Below are positions 1 through 9,117 of a stretch of 64,000 nt of DNA, piece by piece. The first letter of the stretch is position 1; every line of letters begins with the position of its first letter. The notes below the pieces were generated by a model. That model was not told the DNA's origin. It saw only the letters and a program-made list of their open reading frames with translations, and searched no databases. Made by a program: the position numbers and the translations under genes. Source of the stretch: Burkholderia sp. IMCC1007 (GTDB lineage Bacteria > Pseudomonadota > Gammaproteobacteria > Burkholderiales > Burkholderiaceae); contig NZ_JAPVQY010000006.1 in assembly GCF_027257875.1 (NCBI RefSeq), positions 1 through 64,000 on the forward strand. Reading direction: 5' to 3'.

Positions 1-659
1 TCCTGAACGCGTCGCGGATCAAGGGCAGCCACGCGGCGATCAAGACCGGCATGCTGGCCGCCGACGCCGCATTCGACGCGGTGCAGGCCGGCCGTCAGTC
101 GGACGAATTGAACGCGTACCCGGATGCGTTCAAGCAATCGTGGCTGTACACGGAGCTGTACCGCGCCCGCAACTTCAAGCAGTGGATGGCCAAGGGCCTG
201 TACCTCGGCACGCTGATGGTGGGGCTCGAGCAGAAGCTGATGGGCGGCAACGTGCCGTGGACGCTGCACCACAAGCACGCGGATCACGAGATGCTGAAGC
301 CCGCGTCGCAATGCACGCCGATCGAGTATCCGAAGCCGGACGGCAAGCTGACGTTCGACCGGTTGTCGTCGGTGTTCATCTCGAACACGAACCACGAGGA
401 GAACCAGCCGGCGCACCTGACGCTCAAGGATCCGTTCGTGCCGGTCGGCATCAACCTGACCACCTACGCAGGACCCGAAGCGCGCTTCTGCCCGGCGGGC
501 GTCTACGAGTTCGTGAAAAACGAGCAGGACGAAGACCGGCTGCAGATCAACGCGCAGAACTGCGTGCACTGCAAGACCTGCGACATCAAGGATCCGACGC
601 AGAACATCGTGTGGGTGACGCCCGAAGGCGGTGGCGGGCCGAACTATCCGAACATGTGA
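1..659 (+). CDS. etfQO: Electron transfer flavoprotein-ubiquinone oxidoreductase, 3' part
   Basis: The window opens inside this gene; the open frame is already running at base 3, and 218 C-terminal residues are visible. ETF-QO is a membrane-associated flavoprotein that passes electrons from ETF, reduced by acyl-CoA and other dehydrogenases, to ubiquinone. The family's C-terminal 4Fe-4S domain is clear: FCPAGVYEF begins at 486 and CVHCKTC lies at 561-581, supplying the four cluster cysteines, and the chain ends in the usual proline/glycine-rich tail. The start and the FAD-binding domain lie upstream of the window. Nothing looks damaged in the visible part. Confidence 0.95.
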   Translation, partial: LNASRIKGSHAAIKTGMLAADAAFDAVQAGRQSDELNAYPDAFKQSWLYTELYRARNFKQWMAKGLYLGTLMVGLEQKLMGGNVPWTLHHKHADHEMLKPASQCTPIEYPKPDGKLTFDRLSSVFISNTNHEENQPAHLTLKDPFVPVGINLTTYAGPEARFCPAGVYEFVKNEQDEDRLQINAQNCVHCKTCDIKDPTQNIVWVTPEGGGGPNYPNM

Positions 660-969
660 GCGCTATCGACATGATGGATCGGGCGGCTGGCCAATTCCGG
701 ACGTCGACTGCTTTTGGCCCGACGCCCGCCTTCATGAGTAAAACGGGCCGCCACATTGCTCGAAGCGCCCCGTTTCAGCGTGCCTGCGGACTCATCGGAA
801 ACGCAGCACGTGCCCCGGCCGGAATTGGCGATTTCAGGCAATACCCTGTCGGCGAATCGTATTGGCTGCACATCCGATTCGGCGGCAATACGCCACCCGC
901 CGGCGTCCTCGCTCAGATATCGCTCAGGTCACACAGCGGCACCGACGACAAGGGCACTGCGCCCCCGGT
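660..969. other. Intergenic, no gene seen
   Basis: Short open frames on both strands have no recognisable domain. No convincing promoter or terminator was identified between the ETF-QO stop and the decayed ABC ATPase that follows. Confidence 0.4.
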
Positions 970-1713
970 CGTAATCAGCACCTGCTCCTCAAGGCCGAAC
1001 TGCTCGACAAGCATGGCCACGTAATCGGGCTTCACGACATCAACGTCGACATGCGTGCCGGTGCGATCACGGTGGTGATGGGCCTGTCGGGCTCGGGCAA
1101 ATCCACGCTGATCCGCCATCTCAACGGCCTGATCGTGCCGACCGCCGGCGAGATCCTCGTGGACGGGCGCGACATCACCCGCCTGTCGGGGCGCGCGTTG
1201 CTCGAGTTCCGCCGCTCGAACGTGTCGATGGTGTTCCAGAACTTCGCGCTGATGCCGCACCTGACCGTGCTCGACAACGTCGGCCTGGCGAAAAAGGTGC
1301 GCGGTCAGGCCAGGCCGGCCGTGCAGCAGGAGGCACGGCGCTGGATCGCTCGTCTCGGCCTGTCGGGCTTCGAGGGCCGCTACCCGCACCAGCTGTCGGG
1401 CGGCATGCAGCAGCGGGTCGGGATCGCGCGGGCGCTGACCTCGGACGCCGACGTGCTGCTGATGCACGAGGCGTTCTCGGCGCTCGATCCGCTGACCCGT
1501 GCCGACATGCAGGACCTGCTGATCGAGTTGCAGCGGGAACTGACCAAGACCATCGTGTTCATCACGCACGATCTCGAGGAGGCGCTCAAGATCGCCGATC
1601 ACATCGTGATCCTCAAGGACGGCAAGGTCGTGCAGCAAGGCAGCCCGGAAAACTATCCGTCAACGACGCCGACACCAGCCGGCCCCCGGAGAAACCCTTG
1701 GAACGTTCGGTAA
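970..1713 (+). pseudogene. ProV-like ABC transporter ATPase, decayed
   Basis: An open frame covers most of a quaternary-amine (glycine betaine/choline, ProV type) nucleotide-binding domain: Walker A GLSGSGKST, Q-loop MVFQNFALMP, signature LSGGMQQR and switch histidine in FITHDLEEA. The Walker B motif reads VLLMHEAFSALD, with CAC (His) at 1465-1467 where the family has Asp, the residue that positions Mg-ATP. The N-terminal segment before about residue HVIGLHDIN does not match the family, and the C-terminus departs from it right after QQGSPE, so the usual tail is absent. No permease or binding-protein gene is adjacent. Decay is inferred from truncation at both ends plus the lost catalytic residue; a non-ATPase role is possible but unsupported. 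Confidence 0.75.
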
Positions 1714-1843
1714 TCGCGCGCACGTGCGCGATGATCGAACGCGCATGTGCGTATCGCCATTGTGTCACGTCGTCGCATCGAACTACTCTCGATGCAACAG
1801 GCGACACCGGTCAGTCGCCCGATCACATAATCCGGAGACATCC

Positions 1844-3235
1844 ATGAAGACAGACACGGACCACAAGCCTCAAGCCAGGCGTCAGTCGAAGAAAGCCGCG
1901 GCGAGCGGCTGGATCGGCTCGGCGCTCGAGTACTACGACTTCTTCATCTACGCGACTGCGTCTGCGTTGATCTTTCCGCAGATCTTCTTTCCAAAGGGCA
2001 ATGCGACGACCGCGATCGTCGCTTCGCTCGCGACCTACGGTGTCGGTTATGTCGCGCGGCCGATCGGCGCGTTCGTACTCGGGCACCTCGGCGATACGCA
2101 CGGGCGCAAGAACGTGCTGCTCTGGTGCATGTTCCTCATGGGGCTTTCGACGATCGGTGTCGGCCTGCTGCCGACTTACGAACAGGTCGGCCTGCTCGCG
2201 CCCGTGCTGCTGGTGATCCTGCGTCTGATTCAGGGCTTCGCCGTGGCGGGCGAGATCTCCGGCGCGAGCTCGATGATCCTGGAGCACGCGCCCTTCGGCC
2301 GGCGTGGCTTCTACTCCAGCTTCACGCTGCAAGGCGTGCAGGCGGGGCAGATCCTCGCGGCAGCCGTATTTCTGCCGCTTGCGCACTACATGCCCGCCGA
2401 GCAGTTCAACGTCTGGGGCTGGCGCATTCCGTTCCTGCTGAGCAGCGCGGTCATCGTTGCGGCCTGGATCATTCGGCGCGAGGTCGAGGAGACGCCCGCC
2501 TTCACCGAAGAAGGGCAACGGCAGGCACTTCCTCGCTCGCCCGTGCTGGACGCCTTCAAGTACAGCTGGGCGAACATGCTGCGCGTGGCATGCATGTCGC
2601 TGATGAACGTGATTCCGGTGGTGGCGACCATCTTCGGCGCGGCATACGCAGTGCAGCCGGCCTACGGCATCGGGTTCGCGAAGGACGTCTATCTGTGGAT
2701 TCCGGTGGTGGGCAACATCGTCGCGGTGCTGGTGATTCCGTATGTCGGCAATCTGTCCGACAAGATCGGCCGCAGGCCGCCGATCATCGTCGGCGCGCTG
2801 CTGTCGGGCCTGCTTGCCTTCGGCTATCTGTACGCAATCAGCATCCATAATGTGCCGGTCGCCTTCGTGATGTCGCTGCTGATGTGGGGCGTGGTCTATC
2901 AGGGCTACAACGCGGTGTTCCCGAGCTTCTACCCCGAACTGTTCCCGACGCGCACGCGTGTCTCCGGAATGGCGATCTCGCAGAACGTCGGCACGGCCAT
3001 CACGGCGATGCTGCCGGCGCTCTTCACGGCCATCGCGCCGCCGGGAGCGGCCAACATCTGGCTCACGGTCGGCGCGCTCGCATTCGGCGTCACGGTGATC
3101 GCCGCGCTGGCCGCGCTCAGCACGCGGGAGACGTATCGGGTTCCCATGAACGAGCTGGGCCAGTCCGATGCACATGCGGTGGACAAGGCCGAGTACGAGC
3201 GCCAGCGGGCACTGGCCTTTACCGCGCGCGCCTGA
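1844..3235 (+). CDS. MHS-family MFS transporter, ShiA-like
   Basis: A 463-residue inner-membrane protein of the metabolite:H+ symporter branch of MFS (ShiA, ProP, KgtP). Visible family marks are the first-helix signature around YYDFFIYATAS (31-40), the loop 2-3 motif GHLGDTHGRK (80-89), and a mirrored loop with DKIGRRPP in the second half. The start at 1844 is preceded by a purine-rich ribosome site (tccggaga); an in-frame start at 1724 would add 40 residues of non-membrane sequence and was not used. It lies 29 bp upstream of a shikimate-dehydrogenase-like gene on the same strand, so import of shikimate, quinate or a related hydroaromatic acid is a reasonable inference from context, not proven by sequence. 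Confidence 0.9.
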   Translation: MKTDTDHKPQARRQSKKAAASGWIGSALEYYDFFIYATASALIFPQIFFPKGNATTAIVASLATYGVGYVARPIGAFVLGHLGDTHGRKNVLLWCMFLMGLSTIGVGLLPTYEQVGLLAPVLLVILRLIQGFAVAGEISGASSMILEHAPFGRRGFYSSFTLQGVQAGQILAAAVFLPLAHYMPAEQFNVWGWRIPFLLSSAVIVAAWIIRREVEETPAFTEEGQRQALPRSPVLDAFKYSWANMLRVACMSLMNVIPVVATIFGAAYAVQPAYGIGFAKDVYLWIPVVGNIVAVLVIPYVGNLSDKIGRRPPIIVGALLSGLLAFGYLYAISIHNVPVAFVMSLLMWGVVYQGYNAVFPSFYPELFPTRTRVSGMAISQNVGTAITAMLPALFTAIAPPGAANIWLTVGALAFGVTVIAALAALSTRETYRVPMNELGQSDAHAVDKAEYERQRALAFTARA

Positions 3236-3264
3236 CTGTCGTCCGAGAGGAGCACATACCCGCC

Positions 3265-4098
3265 ATGATTTCTGGAAAGACCACCCTCATTGCGCACATC
3301 GGCTATCCGACCGAGAGCTTCAAGTCGCCGATGATCTACAACCCCTGGTTCGAGCAGAAGGGCATCGACGCGGTGGTCGTGCCGATGGGCGTCAAAGCGG
3401 AGGACTACGAGCAGAGCTTCAAGTCGATCTTCCGCTTCACGAACCTGCGCGGCGCGCTCATCACGATGCCGCACAAGGTGACGACGGTCGGGCTCGTCGA
3501 TGAAGTCACACCCGCCGTGCGCATCGCCGGCGCGTGCAACGCGGTGCTCAGGCGTCCCGATGGCACGTTGCTGGGCGACCAGTTCGACGGCGCGGGGTTC
3601 GTGCGCGGTGTGTTGCGCAAGGGCCGGCGGCTGGAGGGCGCGCGGGTGCTGATGTCGGGCGCGGGCGGTGTCGGTTCGGCGATTGCCGCGTCGCTCGCGG
3701 CGGCGGGCGTCGGCGAACTGGCGCTGTACGATACGCGGCCCGAATCGGCCGACGGACTCGCGCAGCGGCTGCGCACGCACTATCCGGCTCTGAACGTCAG
3801 CACCGGCTCGAAGGATCCGGATGGCTTCGACGTCGTGGTGAACGCGACGCCGCTAGGCATGAACGCGGACGATCCGTTGCCGTTCGATGTTGAGCGCATC
3901 GCGCCTGGCTGCTTCGTGGGCGAGGTGGTGATGAAATCGGAGTACACGCCGTTCCTGCGTGCAGCACGTGAGAAGGGCTGCGAAGTGCAGGTGGGCACCG
4001 ACATGCTGTTCGAAATGATCCCGGCCTATCTGGAGTTCTTCGGTTTCGGCAGTGCGACTGCCGAAGAACTCCGACGCACGTCGACCATTGCGTACTGA
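3265..4098 (+). CDS. Shikimate/quinate dehydrogenase-like protein (AroE family)
   Basis: A 277-residue NAD(P)-dependent dehydrogenase of the AroE family. The catalytic lysine is in MPHK (K71) and the partner aspartate is D108 in GDQFDGAGF; the more usual sequence there is NTD, so the substrate pocket differs from housekeeping AroE. A Rossmann motif GAGGVGSA follows at about 132, and the chain ends in a normal helical C-terminus. The start follows GAGAGGAG about 10 nt upstream. It is probably co-transcribed with the ShiA-like transporter 29 bp upstream, which suggests catabolic use of an imported hydroaromatic acid rather than biosynthesis. Members of this accessory branch vary in substrate, so the exact one is left open. 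Confidence 0.9.
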   Translation: MISGKTTLIAHIGYPTESFKSPMIYNPWFEQKGIDAVVVPMGVKAEDYEQSFKSIFRFTNLRGALITMPHKVTTVGLVDEVTPAVRIAGACNAVLRRPDGTLLGDQFDGAGFVRGVLRKGRRLEGARVLMSGAGGVGSAIAASLAAAGVGELALYDTRPESADGLAQRLRTHYPALNVSTGSKDPDGFDVVVNATPLGMNADDPLPFDVERIAPGCFVGEVVMKSEYTPFLRAAREKGCEVQVGTDMLFEMIPAYLEFFGFGSATAEELRRTSTIAY

Positions 4099-4205
4099 GT
4101 TGCTTTGACACTCGTTGTTGAGAATGCTTCGCGTGCCGACCGCAGTTTTTAGGACATCGCCACGATGGTCGGCCGCGTGAAGGATCTGCTTCAGGACATA
4201 CCTGC

Positions 4206-5429
4206 ATGAGCCGCCGCGGCCCGCTGAGTTTTGCACTACTCCTTCCGTTTCTGCTCGCCGCGCAGCCCGTCGCGACCGACAGCTATCTGCCGGCGCTGCC
4301 CGCGATCGCGACGGCACTCGGTTCAGCGAGCACCAGCCTCACGGTGTTCGCGCTCGTGTTCGGCATGGGGCAGTTGCCGATGGGTAGCCTGGCCGACCGC
4401 TATGGGCGTCGGCCGGTGCTGCTGGCGGGTCTCGGGGGCTACACCATCGCGGCGCTGGCCGGTGCACTCGCGCCGACTGCGTCGATGCTGACGGTGGCGC
4501 GCGCGTTCCAGGGGCTGGCGATGGCGGCCATTCTCGTGTGTGCGCGCGCGGCCGTGCGCGACCTCTATCCCGCCAGCGAAGGGCCCCATGTGATGGCTCG
4601 CGGCCTCACGGGGCTGGGCGCGACGGCACTGACTGCGCCGATTATCGGCGCCTATATTGCGCAGCATCTCGGCTGGCGCTGGGTGCTCGCGGTCATGAGC
4701 CTGTACGCGCTCGTGCTGTGCGTGGCGTGCTGGCGCAGCTTCGAGGAAACCGTTCAGCGCACGGAGGGGGCGCGGACGCCGGCCGGCGGCATCCGCGAAA
4801 TCTTCGAGAGTGCCGAATTCCGCGCGTGGGCGCTGCTGGCTGCCGTCACCTACTGCGGCATGTTCTGCTTTCTGTTGCTTTCGCCGATGGTCTACATCGG
4901 CTACCTTGGCCTGTCGCCCGAGCGATATGGCTGGATCCCCGCTGGCGGCTCGCTCGTCTACATGCTGAGCACGATGGGTTGCAGGCGCCTGCTGTGTCGC
5001 CAGGGCGTGTTGCGAACCGTGCGCCAAGGCGCCGTGCTGAGCCTTTCGGGGGCGGTCATTCAGGGGCTCGGCTGCTGGCTGTTGCCCGGCAGCGCATGGC
5101 CGCTGCTGCTGGGCCACGGAGTGTATTGCCTGGGACACGGCATCCACCAGCCTTGCGGACAGGCCGGTGCGGTGGGTGGCCTGCCGCACCAGGCGGGACG
5201 TGCGGTGTCGTGGTCCGGCTTCATCATGATGTGCGCCGCGTTCTGCGTGGGGCAGACCGCATCGGCCTTCGTTGATCCGCATCATCGGTTTGGTGCGTGG
5301 CCTATGGTCGTCCCGATGCTCGTCGCCGGATCGGCGCTGATGGCGATCGCGTTCGCCTGGTTGCCCAGGCTCGGGGATTCTGGCCGGTTGAGTCCGCGGC
5401 CCGCTGCTGTTCCAGTCAGGTCCGAGTAG
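4206..5429 (+). CDS. Bcr/CflA-type MFS drug-resistance transporter
   Basis: A 407-residue membrane protein. It has the DHA1 drug:H+ antiporter pattern of the Bcr/CflA subgroup: an N-terminal helix with DSYLPALPAIA, motif A as GSLADRYGRRPVLL, and motif C-like ALTAPIIGAY in helix 5. About 12 hydrophobic segments are visible. The start at 4206 is the first ATG after the upstream stop and begins directly with the first helix. It follows the AroE-like gene on the same strand after a 107-bp gap, so it may belong to that unit. The subgroup exports drugs or metabolites; the substrate is unknown. Confidence 0.88.
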   Translation: MSRRGPLSFALLLPFLLAAQPVATDSYLPALPAIATALGSASTSLTVFALVFGMGQLPMGSLADRYGRRPVLLAGLGGYTIAALAGALAPTASMLTVARAFQGLAMAAILVCARAAVRDLYPASEGPHVMARGLTGLGATALTAPIIGAYIAQHLGWRWVLAVMSLYALVLCVACWRSFEETVQRTEGARTPAGGIREIFESAEFRAWALLAAVTYCGMFCFLLLSPMVYIGYLGLSPERYGWIPAGGSLVYMLSTMGCRRLLCRQGVLRTVRQGAVLSLSGAVIQGLGCWLLPGSAWPLLLGHGVYCLGHGIHQPCGQAGAVGGLPHQAGRAVSWSGFIMMCAAFCVGQTASAFVDPHHRFGAWPMVVPMLVAGSALMAIAFAWLPRLGDSGRLSPRPAAVPVRSE

Positions 5430-6192
5430 GCGCAGGCCGACATGTACCTTTGGCTTCGTGCTGCTCGCTGCGTCCGCACCAAAGATCGGTCGCGAGCAAC
5501 GAAAAGTCAGGATGGCGCCTGCAAACCATCGCTCGTGCGCACATGCTGACGAGTTCGCCGGTGATGCGACGATGAAGTCGAACGTCCCCGATCATCAATT
5601 GCTGAACGCCACATTTGCTGCTGGTTTCCAGCACCACCTCCTTTTCCTGCGTCGGCCGAGTTTCTGTCGCGGACCGCGGGGCAACTGTCGGCCCATCTCT
5701 CTGCCGCCGATGTGGAACGTCCGCTTTCTGCTGATGGAATGCGTGCTTTCGCACCTCAACAGCCGTTTGAGCTAGCGCGACCGCGACGGCAGCTTGCAAC
5801 GTGTAAGCGCTTCGCATGTTCACAGTTATGTGCAGGCGCTACCGTCGAGCAGCGACATCGGATTCGACGACAGCGTCACGAACACGCGCAAGGGAAAGAA
5901 AAGCATACGGAAAGGTCATTGCCGACGAGTTGTAATGATCGAGGAAACCGTAGCCGAGCACGGATGCACACATTTGGGTCGACAGCCGAAAAACGTGCCC
6001 GGCCATGGTGCATCGATTGCATCCGCTGATCAATGAGGAATGCAAAGATATTTCCGGAAAATCATTTCCGGGGTCAAACCAGACGCAAGCGTTTCATTGC
6101 TGCTTCGATGCCGCCGATGCAGCTTCCGACAACACGATGCATGACACACAGGTGGACGTATCCAGCGTTTGCTGCACGCGTAATGCTTTGGC
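5430..6192. other. Long gene-free stretch
   Basis: About 760 bases with only short, compositionally unconvincing open frames. A 135-codon frame on the minus strand (5416-5823) overlaps the end of the transporter gene and shows no domain. GC content falls towards the glnK promoter, which suggests regulatory or decayed DNA. Confidence 0.4.
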
Positions 6193-6208
6193 TGGCATGA
6201 CAGTTGCC
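6193..6208 (+). promoter_or_regulatory. Sigma-54 (RpoN) promoter of glnK-amtB
   Basis: TGGCATGACAGTTGCC matches the -24/-12 sigma-54 consensus, with the invariant GG and GC separated by exactly 10 nt. It lies about 60 bp upstream of the glnK start, where nitrogen-regulated glnK-amtB operons normally carry this promoter. An NtrC enhancer was looked for further upstream, but no clean copy was found. Confidence 0.75.
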
Positions 6209-6269
6209 TATCCAATCGGACCGGCCTATCGGCATCGACGTTTGTTGGCTTAGTGAAAGAGGAACCTAA

Positions 6270-6608
<339 letters not shown>

Positions 6609-6646
6609 CGAGAACAGACAAGACACGCGACTAGAGGAAACCCAAG

Positions 6647-8092
6647 ATGCGCAAACTTCTGATGTCCCTGCTGATGGCCGGCTCGCTGATCGCGACCGGC
6701 GTCGGCTCCGCGCTCGCGGACGACGCGGCGTCCGCCGCGGTTGCATCCGCGCCTGCCGCTTCGGCACCGGCCGACGCTTCGGCTGCTGCCGCGCCAGCCG
6801 CCACCGACGCATCTGCCACCGCCGCCGCCTCCGCCCCGGCTGCGCCGACCGCGCCGTTCTCGGTCGATTCGTCGAAGATCAGCGCGGGCGACACCGCGTG
6901 GATGCTGACGTCCACCGCGCTCGTGCTGTTCATGACGGTCCCCGGCCTCGCGCTGTTCTACGCGGGCATGGTCCGCAAGAAGAACGTGCTGGCGACCGTG
7001 ATGCAGAGCTTCGCGATCACCGCGGTGATCACGGTGCTGTGGACGGTGGTCGGCTACAGCCTCGCGTTCACGCCGGGCAACGGCTTCATCGGCGGCTTCT
7101 CGCGCGTGTTCCTGCACGGCATGAACTACATCAAGGGCGACAAGGCGACGACGCTGACCGTCAGCCACCTCGCGACGACGATTCCGGAATCGGTCTACTT
7201 CGTCTACCAGATGACGTTCGCGATCATCACGCCGGCGCTGATCTGCGGCGCGTTCGCCGACCGGATGAAGTTCTCGGCGATGCTCGTGTTCATGGCGCTC
7301 TGGTCGCTGGTCGTCTATGCGCCGATCGCGCACATGGTGTGGGAGCCGACTGGCTGGCTGTCAGCCGACGGCGTGCTGGACTTCGCGGGCGGCACGGTCG
7401 TGCACATCAACGCCGGTATCGCGGGCCTCGTGTCGTGCCTCGTGCTCGGCAAGCGCGTCGGCTACGGCCGCGACTCGATGGCGCCGCACAACCTGGTGCT
7501 GACGATGATCGGCGGCTCGATGCTGTGGGTCGGCTGGTTCGGCTTCAACGCGGGTTCCGCGGTCGCGGCCGACGGCCGTGCCGGTTTCGCGATGCTGACG
7601 ACGCAAGTGGCCACGGCCTGCGCGGCGCTCGGCTGGATGTTTGCCGAATGGATCGCGAAGGGCAAGCCGTCGGTGCTCGGCATCGTGTCGGGTGCGGTCG
7701 CAGGCCTCGTGGCGATCACGCCGGCCGCCGGTTTCGTCGGTGTGACGGGCGCGCTCGTGATCGGCATCGCCGCCGGCGTCGTGTGTTTCTGGTCGGCGAC
7801 GTGGCTCAAGTCGAAGCTCGGCTACGACGATTCGCTCGACGCGTTCGGCGTGCACGGCATCGGCGGGATTCTCGGCGCGTTGCTGACGGGCGTGTTCGCG
7901 GTCAAGGACATCGGCGGTGCCGACGGCAATGTCATGCTTCAGCTGAAGGGCGTCGCGATCACGCTGGTCTACAGCGGCGTGCTGAGCTTCATCCTGCTGA
8001 AAGTGATCGACATGGTGATCGGCCTGCGCGTGTCGGAGGAGGAAGAGCGCGAAGGCCTCGACGTGATCCTCCACGGCGAGGCAATCGAGTAA
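6647..8092 (+). CDS. amtB: Ammonium transporter AmtB
   Basis: A 481-residue ammonium channel. It begins with a signal peptide (1-24, ending SALA), then an unusual alanine/serine/proline-rich linker (about 25-70) before the first membrane helix (GDTAWMLTSTALVL at 81). The Amt signature FAGGTVVHINAGIAGLV is present, and the pore histidines are represented by that motif and by DAFGVHGIGG near the end. It is co-transcribed with glnK 38 bp upstream and acts in the inner membrane under nitrogen limitation. The low-complexity linker makes it longer than E. coli AmtB. Confidence 0.96.
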   Translation: MRKLLMSLLMAGSLIATGVGSALADDAASAAVASAPAASAPADASAAAAPAATDASATAAASAPAAPTAPFSVDSSKISAGDTAWMLTSTALVLFMTVPGLALFYAGMVRKKNVLATVMQSFAITAVITVLWTVVGYSLAFTPGNGFIGGFSRVFLHGMNYIKGDKATTLTVSHLATTIPESVYFVYQMTFAIITPALICGAFADRMKFSAMLVFMALWSLVVYAPIAHMVWEPTGWLSADGVLDFAGGTVVHINAGIAGLVSCLVLGKRVGYGRDSMAPHNLVLTMIGGSMLWVGWFGFNAGSAVAADGRAGFAMLTTQVATACAALGWMFAEWIAKGKPSVLGIVSGAVAGLVAITPAAGFVGVTGALVIGIAAGVVCFWSATWLKSKLGYDDSLDAFGVHGIGGILGALLTGVFAVKDIGGADGNVMLQLKGVAITLVYSGVLSFILLKVIDMVIGLRVSEEEEREGLDVILHGEAIE

Positions 8093-8684
8093 TCACTCGG
8101 GGCCACTGAGTTATCAGCGAGCGCCGACGCCTGCCCGTGCACCTTTGGAAACGGAACGACTCGTACCGGCCCGCACTCGCGGGCCGATTTGCGGGCCGGC
8201 GTAGGCCGCGTCACGGCACGGGGCTTCGCGATTCCGAATTTCACGAGGGCGGCGCTCGTGATCAAGGCGTCCTGACCTGCTTCGGTTGCGGGCGATAGCT
8301 CGCTGATTGTCCGGAGGTTCGCGTTCCCGAGCCAGCGTGCGCACCACCACTGACGCCCGAGACGGGCGTGCCGTGATTCGCGCAATTGAAGCACCCAGTC
8401 ATGATTGGCCGTGCACCATCGAGCATTCGCGGCAAGTTCGCATTGCGCGTTGCTTCCAGTCGTCTCTTTGCCGCAAGCGTGCCGGCATACGCATTCCGTT
8501 TTGAATGCAGGTCCGACATTGGCTTCAGGTGAAAAGCCGAAATCGGTTGCCGTCTGCCAGGCGAAACATGAAACGCGGGGTACCTTGCATTGCGGCTATG
8601 GAATGCCGTGCGGCACACGCTGGGCGCGACAGGGTATTTTTTCGCAGCGCTATTCGTTGTGCAGAGCATTACGAGAGCGGGTTC
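8093..8684. other. Intergenic region after amtB
   Basis: Almost 600 bases without a credible coding region. The only structured element seen is the hairpin at 8167-8186, listed separately. Confidence 0.4.
8167..8190 (+). terminator. Likely transcription terminator after amtB
   Basis: A perfect 8-bp stem (CGGCCCGC / GCGGGCCG) with an ACTC loop is followed by ATTT, 75 bp downstream of the amtB stop. The U-tract is short, so this is a plausible but not strong intrinsic terminator. Confidence 0.5.
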
Positions 8685-8984
8685 ATGAAAGACAACAATC
8701 AGCGTCACCCCGCCGTATTGGTTGTGCTCGCATCCCAGATAGCGTGTCTAACGATGTTCGCGTTTGCGGAAGAGTTCGTCGAAAGAAGCAAGTGGATGGG
8801 CGCGTGGTTCGGATTCAGTTTCCTGTTCGGCTTGATCCTGACGCGTGGCTATATCGGTATGTGGCGAAACCAAAGTGACAAAGCGGGCGTAATTGGTTTT
8901 TTTCTCGAGAAGCCGACTTATCTTGCGGTCGCAATCGCAACCCTCGGTCAGCTGGTGGCAATACTGGCCTCCCACCATTATTGA
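8685..8984 (+). CDS. Small hypothetical membrane protein
   Basis: A 99-residue protein with no family I recognise. Three hydrophobic segments are visible: about 11-28, 39-56 and 75-94, the first broken by FAEEF. It ends in LASHHY. The ATG at 8685 is preceded by GAGAGCGGG. Codon use looks real, and the next gene, a porin, lies 133 bp downstream on the same strand. No function is proposed. Confidence 0.55.
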   Translation: MKDNNQRHPAVLVVLASQIACLTMFAFAEEFVERSKWMGAWFGFSFLFGLILTRGYIGMWRNQSDKAGVIGFFLEKPTYLAVAIATLGQLVAILASHHY

Positions 8985-9117
8985 CGGCGCCTACTCGGCG
9001 ACAAGTCACGTTGCAGACGGCACATGTTCGAACCCGTCGACGTTGCAATGAGCCGGCCTCGTCTTCGGCTCGAAGAATTCGGATTCGTTGTTTGACTCAA
9101 TCGTGGAGCTCGCAGGC

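Noticed and set aside
913-1638. Minus-strand frame of 241 codons opposite the ABC ATPase
   Set aside because: Composition is that of a shadow frame; the plus strand carries all ABC motifs.
5416-5823. Minus-strand frame of 135 codons after the Bcr-type gene
   Set aside because: Overlaps the transporter's 3' end, no domain, no ribosome site; noted only as gene-free DNA.
6007-6025. NtrC-like site GGTGCATCGATTGCATCC upstream of glnK
   Set aside because: The half-sites are in the reverse order to the NtrC consensus and imperfect.
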